The notes: generated from the sequence alone by a model not told the origin. Counted from the first letter of the stretch, positions 9,003 through 18,124 are shown. The stretch is 46,754 nucleotides of DNA from Oscillatoriales cyanobacterium M59_W2019_021 (GCA_015295945.1 DVED01000202.1:1-46754); one strand, 5' to 3'. Made by a program: numbers and translations.

Positions 9003-10145
9003 ATGAGCGATCGCTTAGCCACTCCACAGGAGTCTCGCCCGACTGCCCCCGCCTTGCTGAGTCCTTTTACCTTGGGGGATTTGTCCCTGCCCAATCGCGC
9101 GGTGATGGCGCCGCTCACGCGATCGCGAGCGGGTGAGGAGCGGATGCCCAACGCCTTGATGCGCGAGTATTACCTCCAACGAGTTTCGGCGGGTTTAATT
9201 GTCACCGAGGCAACGGTGGTTTCCCAGCAAGGGAATGGTTGGCTGCATACGCCGGGGATTTATGCCGACGAGCAGGCGGAAGCTTGGAAATCGATCGTCG
9301 ATGCGGTGCGGGATGCCGGAGGGCGGATGTTTCTGCAATTGTGGCACTGCGGTCGGGCGTCCCACAGCAGTTTTCAACCCGACGGTCAACTTCCGGTGGC
9401 GCCCTCGGCGATTAAACTCGAAGGCGATGACATCCATACCCCCATTGGCAAGCAACCGCACGAAGTCCCTCGGGCGCTAGAAACTGAGGAAATTCCCCAG
9501 ATTGTCGAAGATTATCGTCGGGCGGCGGAACGGGCAAAATGGGCGGGTTTCGACGGCATCGAAATTCACTCGGCAAATGGCTATTTACTCGATACGTTTT
9601 TGCAATCGAAAACCAATCACCGCAGCGATCGCTATGGGGGCAGTTTGGAAAATCGGTCTCGTTTTCTCCAGGAAATTTTGGACGCGGTTAGTACCGTTTT
9701 TCCCGCCGATCGTATCGGCGTTCGCCTGTCTCCCAATGGCGGTTTCAACGATATGGGTTCGCCGGATTTTCGGGAAACGTTTCTCTATGTTGCCGAACGG
9801 TTAAATTCCTATGGATTGGCATATTTGCATTTACTTGACGGTTTGGAATTCGGCTTTCACGAACTCGGAGAACCGATGACTCTCTCGGAATTTCGCCAGG
9901 TGTTTTCCGGACCGATCGTCGGGAATTGCGGGTACGATCGCGACTCCGCCGACGCTGCCATTCAACAGGGAGTTGCTGACTTAATTGCCTTTGGGCGACC
10001 CTACATCAGCAATCCGGATTTGGTCGAACGGTTTGCCAATGATTGGCCCCTCAATCCCCCTGCCGATATGAGCGTTTGGTATTCGTTTGGGGCAGAAGGG
10101 TATACGGATTTTCCTTTCTTTAACGAGGAATCCGCCCAGGGTTAA
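9003..10145 (+). CDS. Old Yellow Enzyme family alkene reductase
   Basis: An FMN-dependent ene-reductase of about 380 residues with a TIM-barrel fold. Recognisable motifs are LPNRAVMAPLTRSRA near the N-terminus, QLWHCGRASH, EIHSANGYLLDTFLQSKTN and RSDRYGGSLENR (His/Asn substrate pair and phosphate loop), and IAFGRPYISNPDL at the C-terminus. The family reduces activated C=C bonds using NADPH, with homologues annotated as N-ethylmaleimide reductase. The physiological substrate is unknown. I chose ATG 9003; an earlier ATG at 8964 would add 13 residues and has no better ribosome site. Residues about 5-11 (ATPQESR region) come from a diverged copy of the 24-bp dispersed repeat at 9013-9036. The start of the conserved domain follows right after it. 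Confidence 0.9.
   Translation: MSDRLATPQESRPTAPALLSPFTLGDLSLPNRAVMAPLTRSRAGEERMPNALMREYYLQRVSAGLIVTEATVVSQQGNGWLHTPGIYADEQAEAWKSIVDAVRDAGGRMFLQLWHCGRASHSSFQPDGQLPVAPSAIKLEGDDIHTPIGKQPHEVPRALETEEIPQIVEDYRRAAERAKWAGFDGIEIHSANGYLLDTFLQSKTNHRSDRYGGSLENRSRFLQEILDAVSTVFPADRIGVRLSPNGGFNDMGSPDFRETFLYVAERLNSYGLAYLHLLDGLEFGFHELGEPMTLSEFRQVFSGPIVGNCGYDRDSADAAIQQGVADLIAFGRPYISNPDLVERFANDWPLNPPADMSVWYSFGAEGYTDFPFFNEESAQG
9013..9036. repeat. 24-bp dispersed repeat inside OYE coding sequence
   Basis: This 24-bp segment differs at three positions from the units at 1624-1671 and keeps the ACTCC...GGAGT palindrome. It is read in the same phase as the copies in the phosphatase gene, giving ATPQESR here against ATPEEYR there. 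It contributes only to the non-conserved N-terminal extension. Confidence 0.7.
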
Positions 10146-10287
10146 GAGATCGTTTATTGCGGTGGGCAACGGCGGATTGGCAATGGATATTGAGGAACAC
10201 GATCGCGATCTCATCGCCATTGCCCTCCCTACTGACTTCTGACGGCTGACAGCTCACGGCTAATAGCTATCAAGATTTGATACGGAA

Positions 10288-11124
10288 TTGAAACCCCAAT
10301 CCTTTTGGTACGATGGTAACCTCGTCTCCGGCTCCACGATCGCCCTAGAACTCGACGATCCGGGCTGGCTGTACGGCGCTACGGTGTTTACCACCTTACG
10401 GATCTACGATAAAACCTTATATCATCCCCTGACGTGCTGGACGGCACACCGCGATCGCCTCTCGAGTTCGATCGCCGCTTTCGGTTGGCAGCCTCCCCAT
10501 TGGGAACGGCTACTCCGAGGGGCAACGCACCTGAGTGCCGACTTTCCCGTTCTGCGCGTTACCCTGTTTCCCGACGGACGCGAACTGATAACCGGGCGAT
10601 CGCTTTTACCTGACTTAGATCGCATCCAAAAGCAGGGAATTACTGCTTGGATTGCTGATTCTCCTCACTTTCGGCGATCGCTCCCCGATCTCAAAACTGG
10701 AAACTACCTGGGTGCTTGGCTGGCACTGCAAACTGCCCGCACTCACAACGCCCGAGAAGCCATCCTCATCGATGAAGGCGGAAATTGGCTGGAAACGAGT
10801 ACCGGAAACCTGTGGGGATGGGGCAACGGTTGCTGGCGGACGCCGCCGGAAGGGGGGATTTTACCCGGAATTGGGCGATCGTCCCTCCTCGAGTTTCTGC
10901 GCGATCGCCCCTACCCCGTTATCGAAGAACCCTGGACGCCGGAGGTTCTCCCCACTTTAGAAGCGATCGCCTACACCAATAGCGTCGTCGAACTCGTCCC
11001 TATCCATACCGTCTTGCCTCCGTCCGGCAATCCTCTCCGCTTCGACCCCCACCATCCCAGCTTCGCCCTCCTCCGACAATTATGGCAACATCAGGGAGAA
11101 GAGGGTGAGGGGATGAGGAGGTGA
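10288..11124 (+). CDS. pabC: PLP-dependent class IV aminotransferase, likely 4-amino-4-deoxychorismate lyase
   Basis: A 278-residue fold-type IV PLP enzyme. Lys136 in DLKTGNYL is the expected Schiff-base lysine. It is followed by NAREAILIDEGGNWLETSTGNLW, which matches the cofactor-phosphate and substrate loop of this class. The C-terminal motif EAIAYTNSVVELVPI is also typical. In cyanobacteria this branch is generally annotated as aminodeoxychorismate lyase, which releases p-aminobenzoate for folate synthesis. A branched-chain or D-amino acid aminotransferase cannot be excluded from sequence. The only start that fits the conserved N-terminus is TTG at 10288, with GGA close upstream, so initiation may be weak. 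It stands 142 nt after the OYE gene, in a spacer with AGCTATCA/GACGGCTGACAGC-type repeats. Confidence 0.8.
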   Translation: MKPQSFWYDGNLVSGSTIALELDDPGWLYGATVFTTLRIYDKTLYHPLTCWTAHRDRLSSSIAAFGWQPPHWERLLRGATHLSADFPVLRVTLFPDGRELITGRSLLPDLDRIQKQGITAWIADSPHFRRSLPDLKTGNYLGAWLALQTARTHNAREAILIDEGGNWLETSTGNLWGWGNGCWRTPPEGGILPGIGRSSLLEFLRDRPYPVIEEPWTPEVLPTLEAIAYTNSVVELVPIHTVLPPSGNPLRFDPHHPSFALLRQLWQHQGEEGEGMRR

Positions 11125-11180
11125 GGGAAAAAAAGCGGGGGGAGCCGGGGGAGAAAGCAACTAGAACTAGCAATTACAAA

Positions 11181-11201
11181 CCCCAAACCCCAAACCCCAA
11201 A
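11181..11201. repeat. CCCCAAA heptamer tandem repeat
   Basis: Three exact CCCCAAA units sit between the convergent pabC and phosphatase genes. A degenerate CCCAAA array followed by TGACCAATGACTAATTAC occurs at 33226-33265, and the complement is near 27477-27500. These are short tandem repeats of the kind common in filamentous cyanobacteria. Confidence 0.75.
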
Positions 11202-11209
11202 TCGACCAA

Positions 11210-13162
11210 TCATCCTTGCTTGAGAACCAACAGGGTAATGTCATCGTAAATTTTCTGCGTGCTGATATATTGTTTGAGATCGGCAACGATCGCTCGTTGG
11301 ATGTCCCGCGCGTCCTGATGTGCGTGACGGCGAGCGACTTGTGCGAGGCGATCAACGCCGTATCGCTTGCCATAGGGGTTTTCGGCTTCGGGAATTCCGT
11401 CGGTATAGAGAATAACCACATCGCCAGAATTTAATTCGATCGACGCGCAATTGACAAATCGAGCGATGTCGTCTTCTAAGCCGATGGGAAAACCCAAATC
11501 GATGGTATCGATGCGTTCGATTTTGCCATTTTTTCGGATGACGATCGCTTCTTCATGCTGTCCGCTCAACTGCAATTTTCGGTCTTGATATTCGAGTAAT
11601 GCCAGGGTCAAACTTTTATCGGAGTTCATGCGCCGAACGCTGCCGCAAATGACTCGATTGAGCACTTCTAATATTTTTTTTGAATCGGTTTCGCGATTTG
11701 CCAGTAAGGTTCGGACTGCGGTTTGAACGACGATCGTCAAAACGCCACTTTCGAGTCCGTGTCCGGTGACATCCCCAATCCCAATCAGCAGTCTGCCCTC
11801 TTGAAAAAGAACATCGTAATAATCGCCCCCTACGTCAGCCGCTGGCTCCATAAATCCGGCAATTTCTAAGCCGTCAATTCCTACAAATTCCCGCTCTTTG
11901 GGTAACAGCATTCGGTGTACTTTGTGCGTGATTTCTAGCTCGGTATTGAGGGATCGATTGACCGCTTCTGTTTTTAACGTGCGCTGGGTGACATGCGTTA
12001 AATAAGTGGCTAGCAAACTGGTTAAAAAGAGTCCAATGGTTAAAGTGGCGATCGCTCGACTGGCAACTTTATCCGTACTCGCTCTCGGCACGATCAACAC
12101 CGACCATTCTCGATCGGCAACATTGAGCGTACGAACGCAGGTACTTCCATCTCGACCGTAAGGACAGTAATTCGTCGTGCCGGTTTTAAGAGTGGGAATT
12201 TTAGATTTATCTTGAATAAATTCTCGGGTGCGAGAATTATAAAATAGTAATAATTCGGAATTTTCTTGATATAATGATTTGATTAATGAAGAATCCAAGC
12301 GATCAAAAGAAAGATCGAAAAGATAAAAGTTAAGATCTTCCAGACTCAAAGCCCCGATCGAATTTGAAATAACTTCTTGAATGTCGATCGAGAGGTAAAT
12401 TATACCTTTTAATTTTTTATCGGAAACGGCTTCCGTGGAGAGTTGTGTCGAAGCAGGAATACTATAAATGGGTTGGTAAATTTCAAATATAGAAACAGCA
12501 GAATCATTTCTCGATAAATGGGGTGTGGCAATTGCAATCTCAAACGTTTTAGCTCGATCGATGCTTAACCTAGAAATCGGATTTGCCGCGCGATCGCATC
12601 CCACCTCCGGACGATACTCCTCTGGAGCCGCTGCGCGATACTCCTCTGGAGTCGCTGCGCGATCGAGTGTTGGCATTTCTAAATAGATCGTTGGATAGTA
12701 TTCCGCACGAGCTTCCAACGGAAGCTCTCGATTCGAGCCTTCACAGTTGCGAATGCGGAAATTGGGATCTTCAAGTTGGCGATTTTTTTCATAGCGCGAT
12801 CGCTCGTCTCCGGGAACGTATTCCAACCAACCTAACTCCAAAATCCCCGGTTCTCGCGTGAGAAACACTTTGGAAAAGCGAGCAAACTCTTCCGCAGTCA
12901 CCCGTTCTGACGAATCGTAAAATGCACCCATTGCTCGAGGAACTTGCAAATATTCATCGATACTTTGCTGTAACGCTAAAGCTAAATTATTCGCACGTTG
13001 GGGAAATTCTTCTTGAAGTTGAGTGGTTTCCCAGTTCCAGGCAACTCCAGATGCGAATGCCGAACAACCGATGCCCGCAATCCAACTCAACCAGACGGGT
13101 AAGTAAGGCGATGCTTTCAGCCACTTGAAGTTTTTGAATTTTGGATTGAGTTTGGCGATCAC
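11210..13162 (-). CDS. CHASE-domain sensor with SpoIIE/PP2C-type phosphatase
   Basis: A 650-residue membrane signalling protein. A membrane segment at about residues 25-45 is followed by an extracytoplasmic sensor to about residue 340 that matches CHASE (pattern ILELGWLEYVPGDERSRYE). A second membrane segment follows, and then a cytosolic SpoIIE/RsbU phosphatase domain. The metal-binding acidic motifs are all present: ADVGGDYYD, GIGDVTGHG, YTDGIPEAE and DDITLLVL. It should therefore be active on a serine/threonine phosphoprotein, probably an anti-sigma antagonist; the partner is not in the window. Two ATPEEYR-type 8-residue units inside the sensor domain are encoded by the 24-bp dispersed repeat. 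ATG at 13160-13162 gives the best N-terminal membrane anchor. It is probably monocistronic. Confidence 0.9.
   Translation of the reverse strand: MIAKLNPKFKNFKWLKASPYLPVWLSWIAGIGCSAFASGVAWNWETTQLQEEFPQRANNLALALQQSIDEYLQVPRAMGAFYDSSERVTAEEFARFSKVFLTREPGILELGWLEYVPGDERSRYEKNRQLEDPNFRIRNCEGSNRELPLEARAEYYPTIYLEMPTLDRAATPEEYRAAAPEEYRPEVGCDRAANPISRLSIDRAKTFEIAIATPHLSRNDSAVSIFEIYQPIYSIPASTQLSTEAVSDKKLKGIIYLSIDIQEVISNSIGALSLEDLNFYLFDLSFDRLDSSLIKSLYQENSELLLFYNSRTREFIQDKSKIPTLKTGTTNYCPYGRDGSTCVRTLNVADREWSVLIVPRASTDKVASRAIATLTIGLFLTSLLATYLTHVTQRTLKTEAVNRSLNTELEITHKVHRMLLPKEREFVGIDGLEIAGFMEPAADVGGDYYDVLFQEGRLLIGIGDVTGHGLESGVLTIVVQTAVRTLLANRETDSKKILEVLNRVICGSVRRMNSDKSLTLALLEYQDRKLQLSGQHEEAIVIRKNGKIERIDTIDLGFPIGLEDDIARFVNCASIELNSGDVVILYTDGIPEAENPYGKRYGVDRLAQVARRHAHQDARDIQRAIVADLKQYISTQKIYDDITLLVLKQG
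12613..12660. repeat. Two in-frame copies of the 24-bp dispersed repeat within the phosphatase gene
   Basis: Units at 12613-12636 and 12637-12660 are inverse copies of the 1624-1671 repeat, with one base difference between them. Read on the coding strand they add two 8-residue blocks (ATPEEYRA, AAPEEYRP) to the extracytoplasmic sensor domain without breaking the frame. Confidence 0.85.
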
Positions 13163-13312
13163 TTTTTTTTCGATCGATGCTGGAGACTGGAAATCCGCCT
13201 ATCGGGTTGTCCTAATGTCACCATAGCATAATTTTTTCGCCGATATCGAGTTGACCAACCTTAGAATTCTCCACGGCTTTATGTCGATGAACTCATCGAG
13301 ATCGACGCGATT

Positions 13313-13630
13313 TTATTGAAAGTAAAGTGCTGTCAACAGGGCAACAAATGCTAACCAAATGTTACGACTGACTTCCTGTCCGTATTTAAATTCCTCCAAA
13401 CTCGGACGACACGTCTCGTCCACCGCATTCCAAATAAAACAGTATTCGATCCAAAACCAAAGTGGGGGTAAAATCGCCGTGAGAATGAGGGCTAGTTTTG
13501 CTAAAATCCGATCGTGCCAGTTCGCCAAAGCGGGAGTGAGCATGATAATCACCGCCGCGATCCCGAGACTCAGCAGTGTCCACCCGGCAATCCCCACCCA
13601 TTTCCACCGGTTATTTTTTGAGTCTGTCAT
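13313..13630 (-). CDS. Small hypothetical membrane protein
   Basis: A 105-residue protein of unknown function. It has three hydrophobic stretches, at about residues 12-31, 43-64 and 90-104, which look like membrane helices. A hydrophilic loop between the second and third carries DETCRPSLEEFKYGQE. There is no signal peptidase site. The codon pattern and the ATG at 13628-13630 look real, and similar small proteins occur in cyanobacteria. The ACTTATT repeat array separates it from the GDPD gene upstream on the same strand by only 32 nt, so the two may be co-transcribed. I do not recognise the family. Confidence 0.65.
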   Translation of the reverse strand: MTDSKNNRWKWVGIAGWTLLSLGIAAVIIMLTPALANWHDRILAKLALILTAILPPLWFWIEYCFIWNAVDETCRPSLEEFKYGQEVSRNIWLAFVALLTALYFQ

Positions 13631-13636
13631 TGCTTT

Positions 13637-13671
13637 ACTTATTACTTATTACTTATTACTTATTACTTATT
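13637..13671. repeat. Five exact ACTTATT heptamer repeats
   Basis: Five perfect head-to-tail ACTTATT units fill the gap between two leftward genes. The TTA at 13663-13665 within units 4 and 5 is the complement of the TAA stop of the GDPD gene, so the last two codons and the stop of that gene come from the array. Confidence 0.9.
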
Positions 13672-14421
13672 AAGCAACGCATTGGTAATGATTCGCCGAA
13701 TGCCGATATCCGTTAAACGCTGCCAATCGAGCGGATCGTCTACCGTCCAAACCACCGCTTCTACACCGCGATCTCGACCGATTTGTACCCATTGGGGGCG
13801 ATCGAGAAAAATGCGATATTCGGCAATGGTAACGGCATTGCCGTCGGCGGCAGCAAGTTCGAGTTTGGCAGCGTATTTCTCCGCTGTTTCGACGCTGTAA
13901 CCGATGGAAAATTGGCGAGTTATTTCGCGAATGAGATCGAGAATGGTCTCGCTAAACGAACAGAGAAAACACCGATTTTCCCAGCCTGTCGAGAGGAGTA
14001 AATCGACCAAAACTTGCAGATTTTCAATCGACCACGAACAGTGCGGTTTGAGATCTAAATAGAGAAATCGATCGAGGGTTTGCAAGCAATCTAACACTTC
14101 AGAAAGGGTAGGAATCCGCGTGCCGATATATCGATCGCTAAAGTGAGAACCAACATCCAGTTGTTGCAGTTGGGACACTGTTAAATCAGAAACTGAACCG
14201 GAAATTCCAGCGAGGCGATCGAGGGTGATATCGTGAAAAGTCACGGGAACGCCATCAGCACTCAGTTGCACGTCCAACTCCACCGAATGCGCCCCGGATT
14301 GCAACGCAGCATCGAAAGCGGGAAGGGTATTTTCTGGGGCGATCGCACTGTATCCTCGATGGGCAATAATTTCGATTTTTTCCCAAGAATTTTTATCGGT
14401 CGATCGTTCGAGATTTTGCAT
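13663..14421 (-). CDS. Glycerophosphodiester phosphodiesterase
   Basis: A 252-residue GDPD/UgpQ-type TIM-barrel enzyme. The start is diagnostic: IAHRGYSAIAPENTLPAF (His-Arg of the HR motif and the E-N pair), then VELDVQLSADGVPVTFHD, which provides the Glu-Asp calcium ligands and the second catalytic His. It hydrolyses glycerophosphodiesters to glycerol 3-phosphate and an alcohol. There is no signal peptide, so it is probably cytosolic and linked to lipid headgroup turnover. The C-terminal segment WTVDDPLDW is family typical. The start ATG is at 14419-14421. The gene is complete, but its 3' end runs into a heptamer repeat. The small membrane protein follows on the same strand. Confidence 0.93.
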   Translation of the reverse strand: MQNLERSTDKNSWEKIEIIAHRGYSAIAPENTLPAFDAALQSGAHSVELDVQLSADGVPVTFHDITLDRLAGISGSVSDLTVSQLQQLDVGSHFSDRYIGTRIPTLSEVLDCLQTLDRFLYLDLKPHCSWSIENLQVLVDLLLSTGWENRCFLCSFSETILDLIREITRQFSIGYSVETAEKYAAKLELAAADGNAVTIAEYRIFLDRPQWVQIGRDRGVEAVVWTVDDPLDWQRLTDIGIRRIITNALLNK

Positions 14422-14584
14422 TTTATGGTATTGTAACCTAAGCTGTTAGTTTTTAACGATTCGCGATTTTGGCGTTGAAATCGCGAAATTATTCCATCGA
14501 GGCGATCGATTCAGTCTATATCGCCTGACCTTTGCATCCGTTCGACTCGCAAATTTTTCTCCTCTATTTTTCTAGGACTTTCTC

Positions 14585-15223
14585 ATGAAAAAATACTGGT
14601 CGGTTGCCGCGATCGCGGCTTGTTTGTCTGCTTGGGGAACGATCGTTCCTCTGTCTATTGCTAGCGCGAATACGGCAATCCCAACTGGGGCGATCGAGCA
14701 GCTATCCTTAGACCAACAAACGGCACTCGAAAATGGCGACATTATCATCACGGGAACCGACGGCGATTATGTTGCCAGAATGGTTGTCGATGCGTCGGTA
14801 GACGACTTGTGGTCAGTGCTGACCGACTATAATAATTTTACCGAATTTTTGCCCAATATTGTCTCCAGTACAGTTGTCGAATCGACGGGAAATAACTATG
14901 TTGTCGAGCAAGTGAGCAAGCAGCGAGTTTTCTTATTCGATATCGAATCACGATTGTTAACCGAAAATATTCAAACGGAAAAACAGCGCGTCGATTTCCG
15001 CTTAATTGAAGGAGATTTAGCACTTTTTCAAGGATACTGGACGATCGAACCCATCTCTTCAACTGTTGAAGGCAATCGGGATCGATTGCTCATCACCCAA
15101 TCCGTCGAAGTTCAACCCGAACGCGGAACCCCAGAAGCCATGTTTTACGACATTTTTAAAAGTGCTTTAGAAAAGACGCTAACGGCAATTCGCGAAGAGG
15201 TCGATCGACGGAAAAGTTTGTAA
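14585..15223 (+). CDS. Exported SRPBCC (polyketide cyclase/dehydrase-like) protein
   Basis: A 212-residue protein with an N-terminal signal peptide: a positively charged start (MKKYW), a hydrophobic core and a cut probably after SIASA near residue 28. The mature part is a START/SRPBCC fold (residues about 60-200) with the pattern VDASVDDLWSVLTDYNNFTEFLPNI, which is the usual first helix of cyclase/dehydrase-like lipid-binding proteins. This fold forms a pocket for hydrophobic ligands. The ligand is unknown; in cyanobacteria such proteins may be lumenal or periplasmic. The start ATG is at 14585, with the GGAC of CTAGGACTTTCTC just upstream as a weak ribosome site. It is monocistronic, ending at a clear terminator. 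Confidence 0.85.
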   Translation: MKKYWSVAAIAACLSAWGTIVPLSIASANTAIPTGAIEQLSLDQQTALENGDIIITGTDGDYVARMVVDASVDDLWSVLTDYNNFTEFLPNIVSSTVVESTGNNYVVEQVSKQRVFLFDIESRLLTENIQTEKQRVDFRLIEGDLALFQGYWTIEPISSTVEGNRDRLLITQSVEVQPERGTPEAMFYDIFKSALEKTLTAIREEVDRRKSL

Positions 15224-15256
15224 GGGATTTCTCAAAAATTTAGGGTCAACTGATTC

Positions 15257-15286
15257 GATCCCCTCTGGATTTAGGGGGATCTTTTT
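15257..15286 (+). terminator. Rho-independent terminator after the SRPBCC gene
   Basis: GATCCCC (15257-15263) pairs with GGGGATC (15275-15281) around an 11-nt loop, followed by TTTTT. It lies 34 nt after the SRPBCC stop and between two convergent genes. Confidence 0.75.
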
Positions 15287-15303
15287 AGCTCGCTAAATTA
15301 CGG

Positions 15304-18027
15304 TTATTCATTCGATCGATCGCCATTCACTCCACAATTTAGCGAACCTAACGAAGATCGATCAAGTGGCAAATTCAACCTTCTATTCGGCATTTGTGCC
15401 ACCAATTCAACTTGACCTTTCTCGTTGATTATCCAACCTTGTGCTTCGACTAAGGGAGGTGTAGGGTTATCTATCGGTACATCCGAAACCTTCCCCTCGG
15501 GATCGACCCAACCGGAAGAACTGGAAAGCATATCGGTCGGACTTCGGGGAATGCCGCCGCGTCCGGTTGCTACAAATTCGCTGCGTCGAGAGTTTCCCGG
15601 CGAACAGCGAGTATCGAGCAAATCTTCCACATCTACCACATTTTCCGGCAACTTCACCAAACCCGAAGTGGGATCGACCCCTTCCAAATTAATTTCGACC
15701 ACACCGTTAAATTCGGGTCCGAGTGCGGAAGTTGCGGTCAAATCGCTTTGCGGTGTGGGAAAATCGCGAAATTCCGTTCCCAAAACTCCTTGGGTATTAA
15801 TCGTAATTTGACCGCCTTCGCTTTGCTGGGAATTGGCGCTGATATCGCTATTTTCTAATGCGGTTAGAGTGTCGGTATCGATATCAATATTTCCGCCTTT
15901 ACTACCGGAATTGGTACTGATGAGGCTACCGTGACGCAGTTGCATCCCAGATGAACGCACGCGAATATTGCCAAAGTCACCCCGTCCGGTGTCCGATCGA
16001 ATAATGCCATTATCGAGATAAAGGTTATCTGTAACAATATCTATATCTCCGGCTTCTCCTGACTCATTGGTGGGTTCGAGCAACGTTGCTGTTATTACGG
16101 CTCCATCTCGAACGATTAACGTTCCGGTTTGCCGTTTAATATTACCGGAGTTACCGCTGGCATTGAGTTGAGAACTGACGAATAAACCACTGTCAAATAA
16201 GCCACTATTTTGACCGACCAATTCTACAAATTCTGAAGCTTTAACATCGATCGTGCCACCCGTACCCGAACCCCAAGTTACTGCTTGAATTTGCGCTCCA
16301 TTCCGGACAATTAAGCGTGGAGTTTCAATAGTAATATATCCTCCAGATCCACTATTTTCCGTCGTTGTGCCAACAGTGCTATGAAAGGAATTAATGGGAT
16401 CTTCTATGTTAATATTTTTTCCAAAAAGTTCGATTGATTCTGATGCAACTAGGAGAATATTACCTGCTCGACCTGATGCAAATGCTAGCGTGTAAATTTG
16501 CGATCCATCTTCGATGACTAATCTTCTAGTTTCAATTGTTATATTTCCAGCCGAACCCGAGCTAAAACTTACAGATTGTAAATTGCTAGAACCAAATCCA
16601 AATGGCTTGCCTCTGACTAGTACGTTAATAAAGGTTGGAGAAGAAACTAATTCAACCCAATCTGAAGCCGTAACCGTTAAGTTTCCCCCGCGACCTTCTG
16701 CTATAGAAGTTGTAATCAACAATCCTCCATCATACACACCTAAACGTTGTGTCGAGAGGGTTAAGTTTCCTGCTGCACCCGTCCCATCTGTTCCCGTAAT
16801 GAGTGCCGAGCGATTGACGTTAACCGCATCTGTTGCCGTAACCTCTAACGCTCCGCCGCGTCCTCGATCGAAGGTGGAAGTTGCAACGATCGCCCCATTC
16901 TCGAGAAATAATCGAGCGGTCTGAATGCTGATATTTCCGGCATCTCCTTCTCCGAAACTGACGGCAAATATACCATCACTAATGTCATCTAAATTAAACC
17001 GACTTTCAGCTAAATCTAATACGATTGAAAGTAAATTTCCTCTACCACTGAGATCGATCTCATCCGACGCCTCCAGAGTGACATCTCCTCCTCTGCCACT
17101 TCCCTCCGTCGCCGTTGAAATTAACGAGCCCTCTTCTAATAAAAATCGATCGGCATGAATGGCTATTCCCCGACCATTTTCACTCCCCAATGTCTTCGAT
17201 AAAATTGCCGATTCTCCGGTGAGGAAAACCCGTCCTCCCCACAACTGAATCTCACCCCCACCCATCCCACTCGCATCGAGAACCGATTGTTGAGAAATCT
17301 CGAGATTTCCAAATTGTTCGACATTTTCGGATTCCCAGGCGAATGAGGTTGGGTTGAAGCTAACTTGACTGCCTGCTGCCACACTCCCCACTTCAATTCT
17401 TCCCTCGGGTGCCCTTAAAGACGCATCCTCCAGCTTGACATTGCCGCCAACCAGTGACAAAGTGCGATCGGGTTCGACCTCTAAAGTGGAAGAACGGACT
17501 AAAATTTGACCCGGATTTTCCCCAAATTGCAATCCGATGGGAACGTTAATCGTCAGCAACGGTGGCGCATCCGGTTCCGTCGCACTGTAGAAACTGCCAT
17601 CGGCAAATACCAAACTTTCGGCGGTACTGCCAAAAAACGATCCCCCAATCTGTAACTGCGCGTTCGGTCCAAAAACAATGCCGTTGGGATTGACCAGAAA
17701 TAGGTTCGCCGTACCGTTGGCGCGAATTAACCCGTCGATGTGCGAGGCATTTGTCCCCGTGATGCGCGTCAGGATGTTTTCGACAGTAACGGGATTGTTA
17801 AAAAAGGCTTCCCATCCCGTGGGAACAGAAAAGTCGGTAAAACTGTGAAACAAATTGCCGCCAACTTGGGTTCCCCCTTCGATGACTGAGGTATTGTTGA
17901 TGGGAGGAAGAACGATCGAATTCTGGGGTAGCGTCCCATCCGGCACGATTTGTGCCACTGCTGACGGGATGCCGCTCAAGCTGGAGAGAACAAGGGCGAT
18001 TGTGAGTCCGGATGCACCGAGTTTCAT
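15304..18027 (-). CDS. Two-partner-secretion exoprotein (filamentous hemagglutinin N-terminal domain)
   Basis: A 907-residue secreted protein. A signal peptide ends near residue 25 (SAVAQ). It is followed by the TPS/haemagglutination-activity domain, with the hallmark FLVNPNGIVFG near residues 115-125. The rest is a long beta-helix of imperfect repeats (patterns such as GRGGxxxxxASDxVEL and SGSAGNITIET). The C-terminal 150 residues include a short cysteine pair (DTRCSPG and LNCGVN). Such proteins leave the cell through a TpsB/FhaC-type outer membrane partner, which is not in this window. The length is normal for cyanobacterial members. The start ATG at 18025-18027 is divergent from recQ with only about 100 nt between them. 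A TPR-CHAT protease gene, often found near such exoproteins, lies 2 kb away. Confidence 0.9.
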   Translation of the reverse strand: MKLGASGLTIALVLSSLSGIPSAVAQIVPDGTLPQNSIVLPPINNTSVIEGGTQVGGNLFHSFTDFSVPTGWEAFFNNPVTVENILTRITGTNASHIDGLIRANGTANLFLVNPNGIVFGPNAQLQIGGSFFGSTAESLVFADGSFYSATEPDAPPLLTINVPIGLQFGENPGQILVRSSTLEVEPDRTLSLVGGNVKLEDASLRAPEGRIEVGSVAAGSQVSFNPTSFAWESENVEQFGNLEISQQSVLDASGMGGGEIQLWGGRVFLTGESAILSKTLGSENGRGIAIHADRFLLEEGSLISTATEGSGRGGDVTLEASDEIDLSGRGNLLSIVLDLAESRFNLDDISDGIFAVSFGEGDAGNISIQTARLFLENGAIVATSTFDRGRGGALEVTATDAVNVNRSALITGTDGTGAAGNLTLSTQRLGVYDGGLLITTSIAEGRGGNLTVTASDWVELVSSPTFINVLVRGKPFGFGSSNLQSVSFSSGSAGNITIETRRLVIEDGSQIYTLAFASGRAGNILLVASESIELFGKNINIEDPINSFHSTVGTTTENSGSGGYITIETPRLIVRNGAQIQAVTWGSGTGGTIDVKASEFVELVGQNSGLFDSGLFVSSQLNASGNSGNIKRQTGTLIVRDGAVITATLLEPTNESGEAGDIDIVTDNLYLDNGIIRSDTGRGDFGNIRVRSSGMQLRHGSLISTNSGSKGGNIDIDTDTLTALENSDISANSQQSEGGQITINTQGVLGTEFRDFPTPQSDLTATSALGPEFNGVVEINLEGVDPTSGLVKLPENVVDVEDLLDTRCSPGNSRRSEFVATGRGGIPRSPTDMLSSSSGWVDPEGKVSDVPIDNPTPPLVEAQGWIINEKGQVELVAQMPNRRLNLPLDRSSLGSLNCGVNGDRSNE

Positions 18028-18124
18028 GAGTCAGGCAAGATGGTCGATCGCCAGTATTTTATGCTAGAAAGCAATAAAGATCTCTAAATTTTTGCAAAAT
18101 TTCTCTGACTTTCAGGCGATCGCT

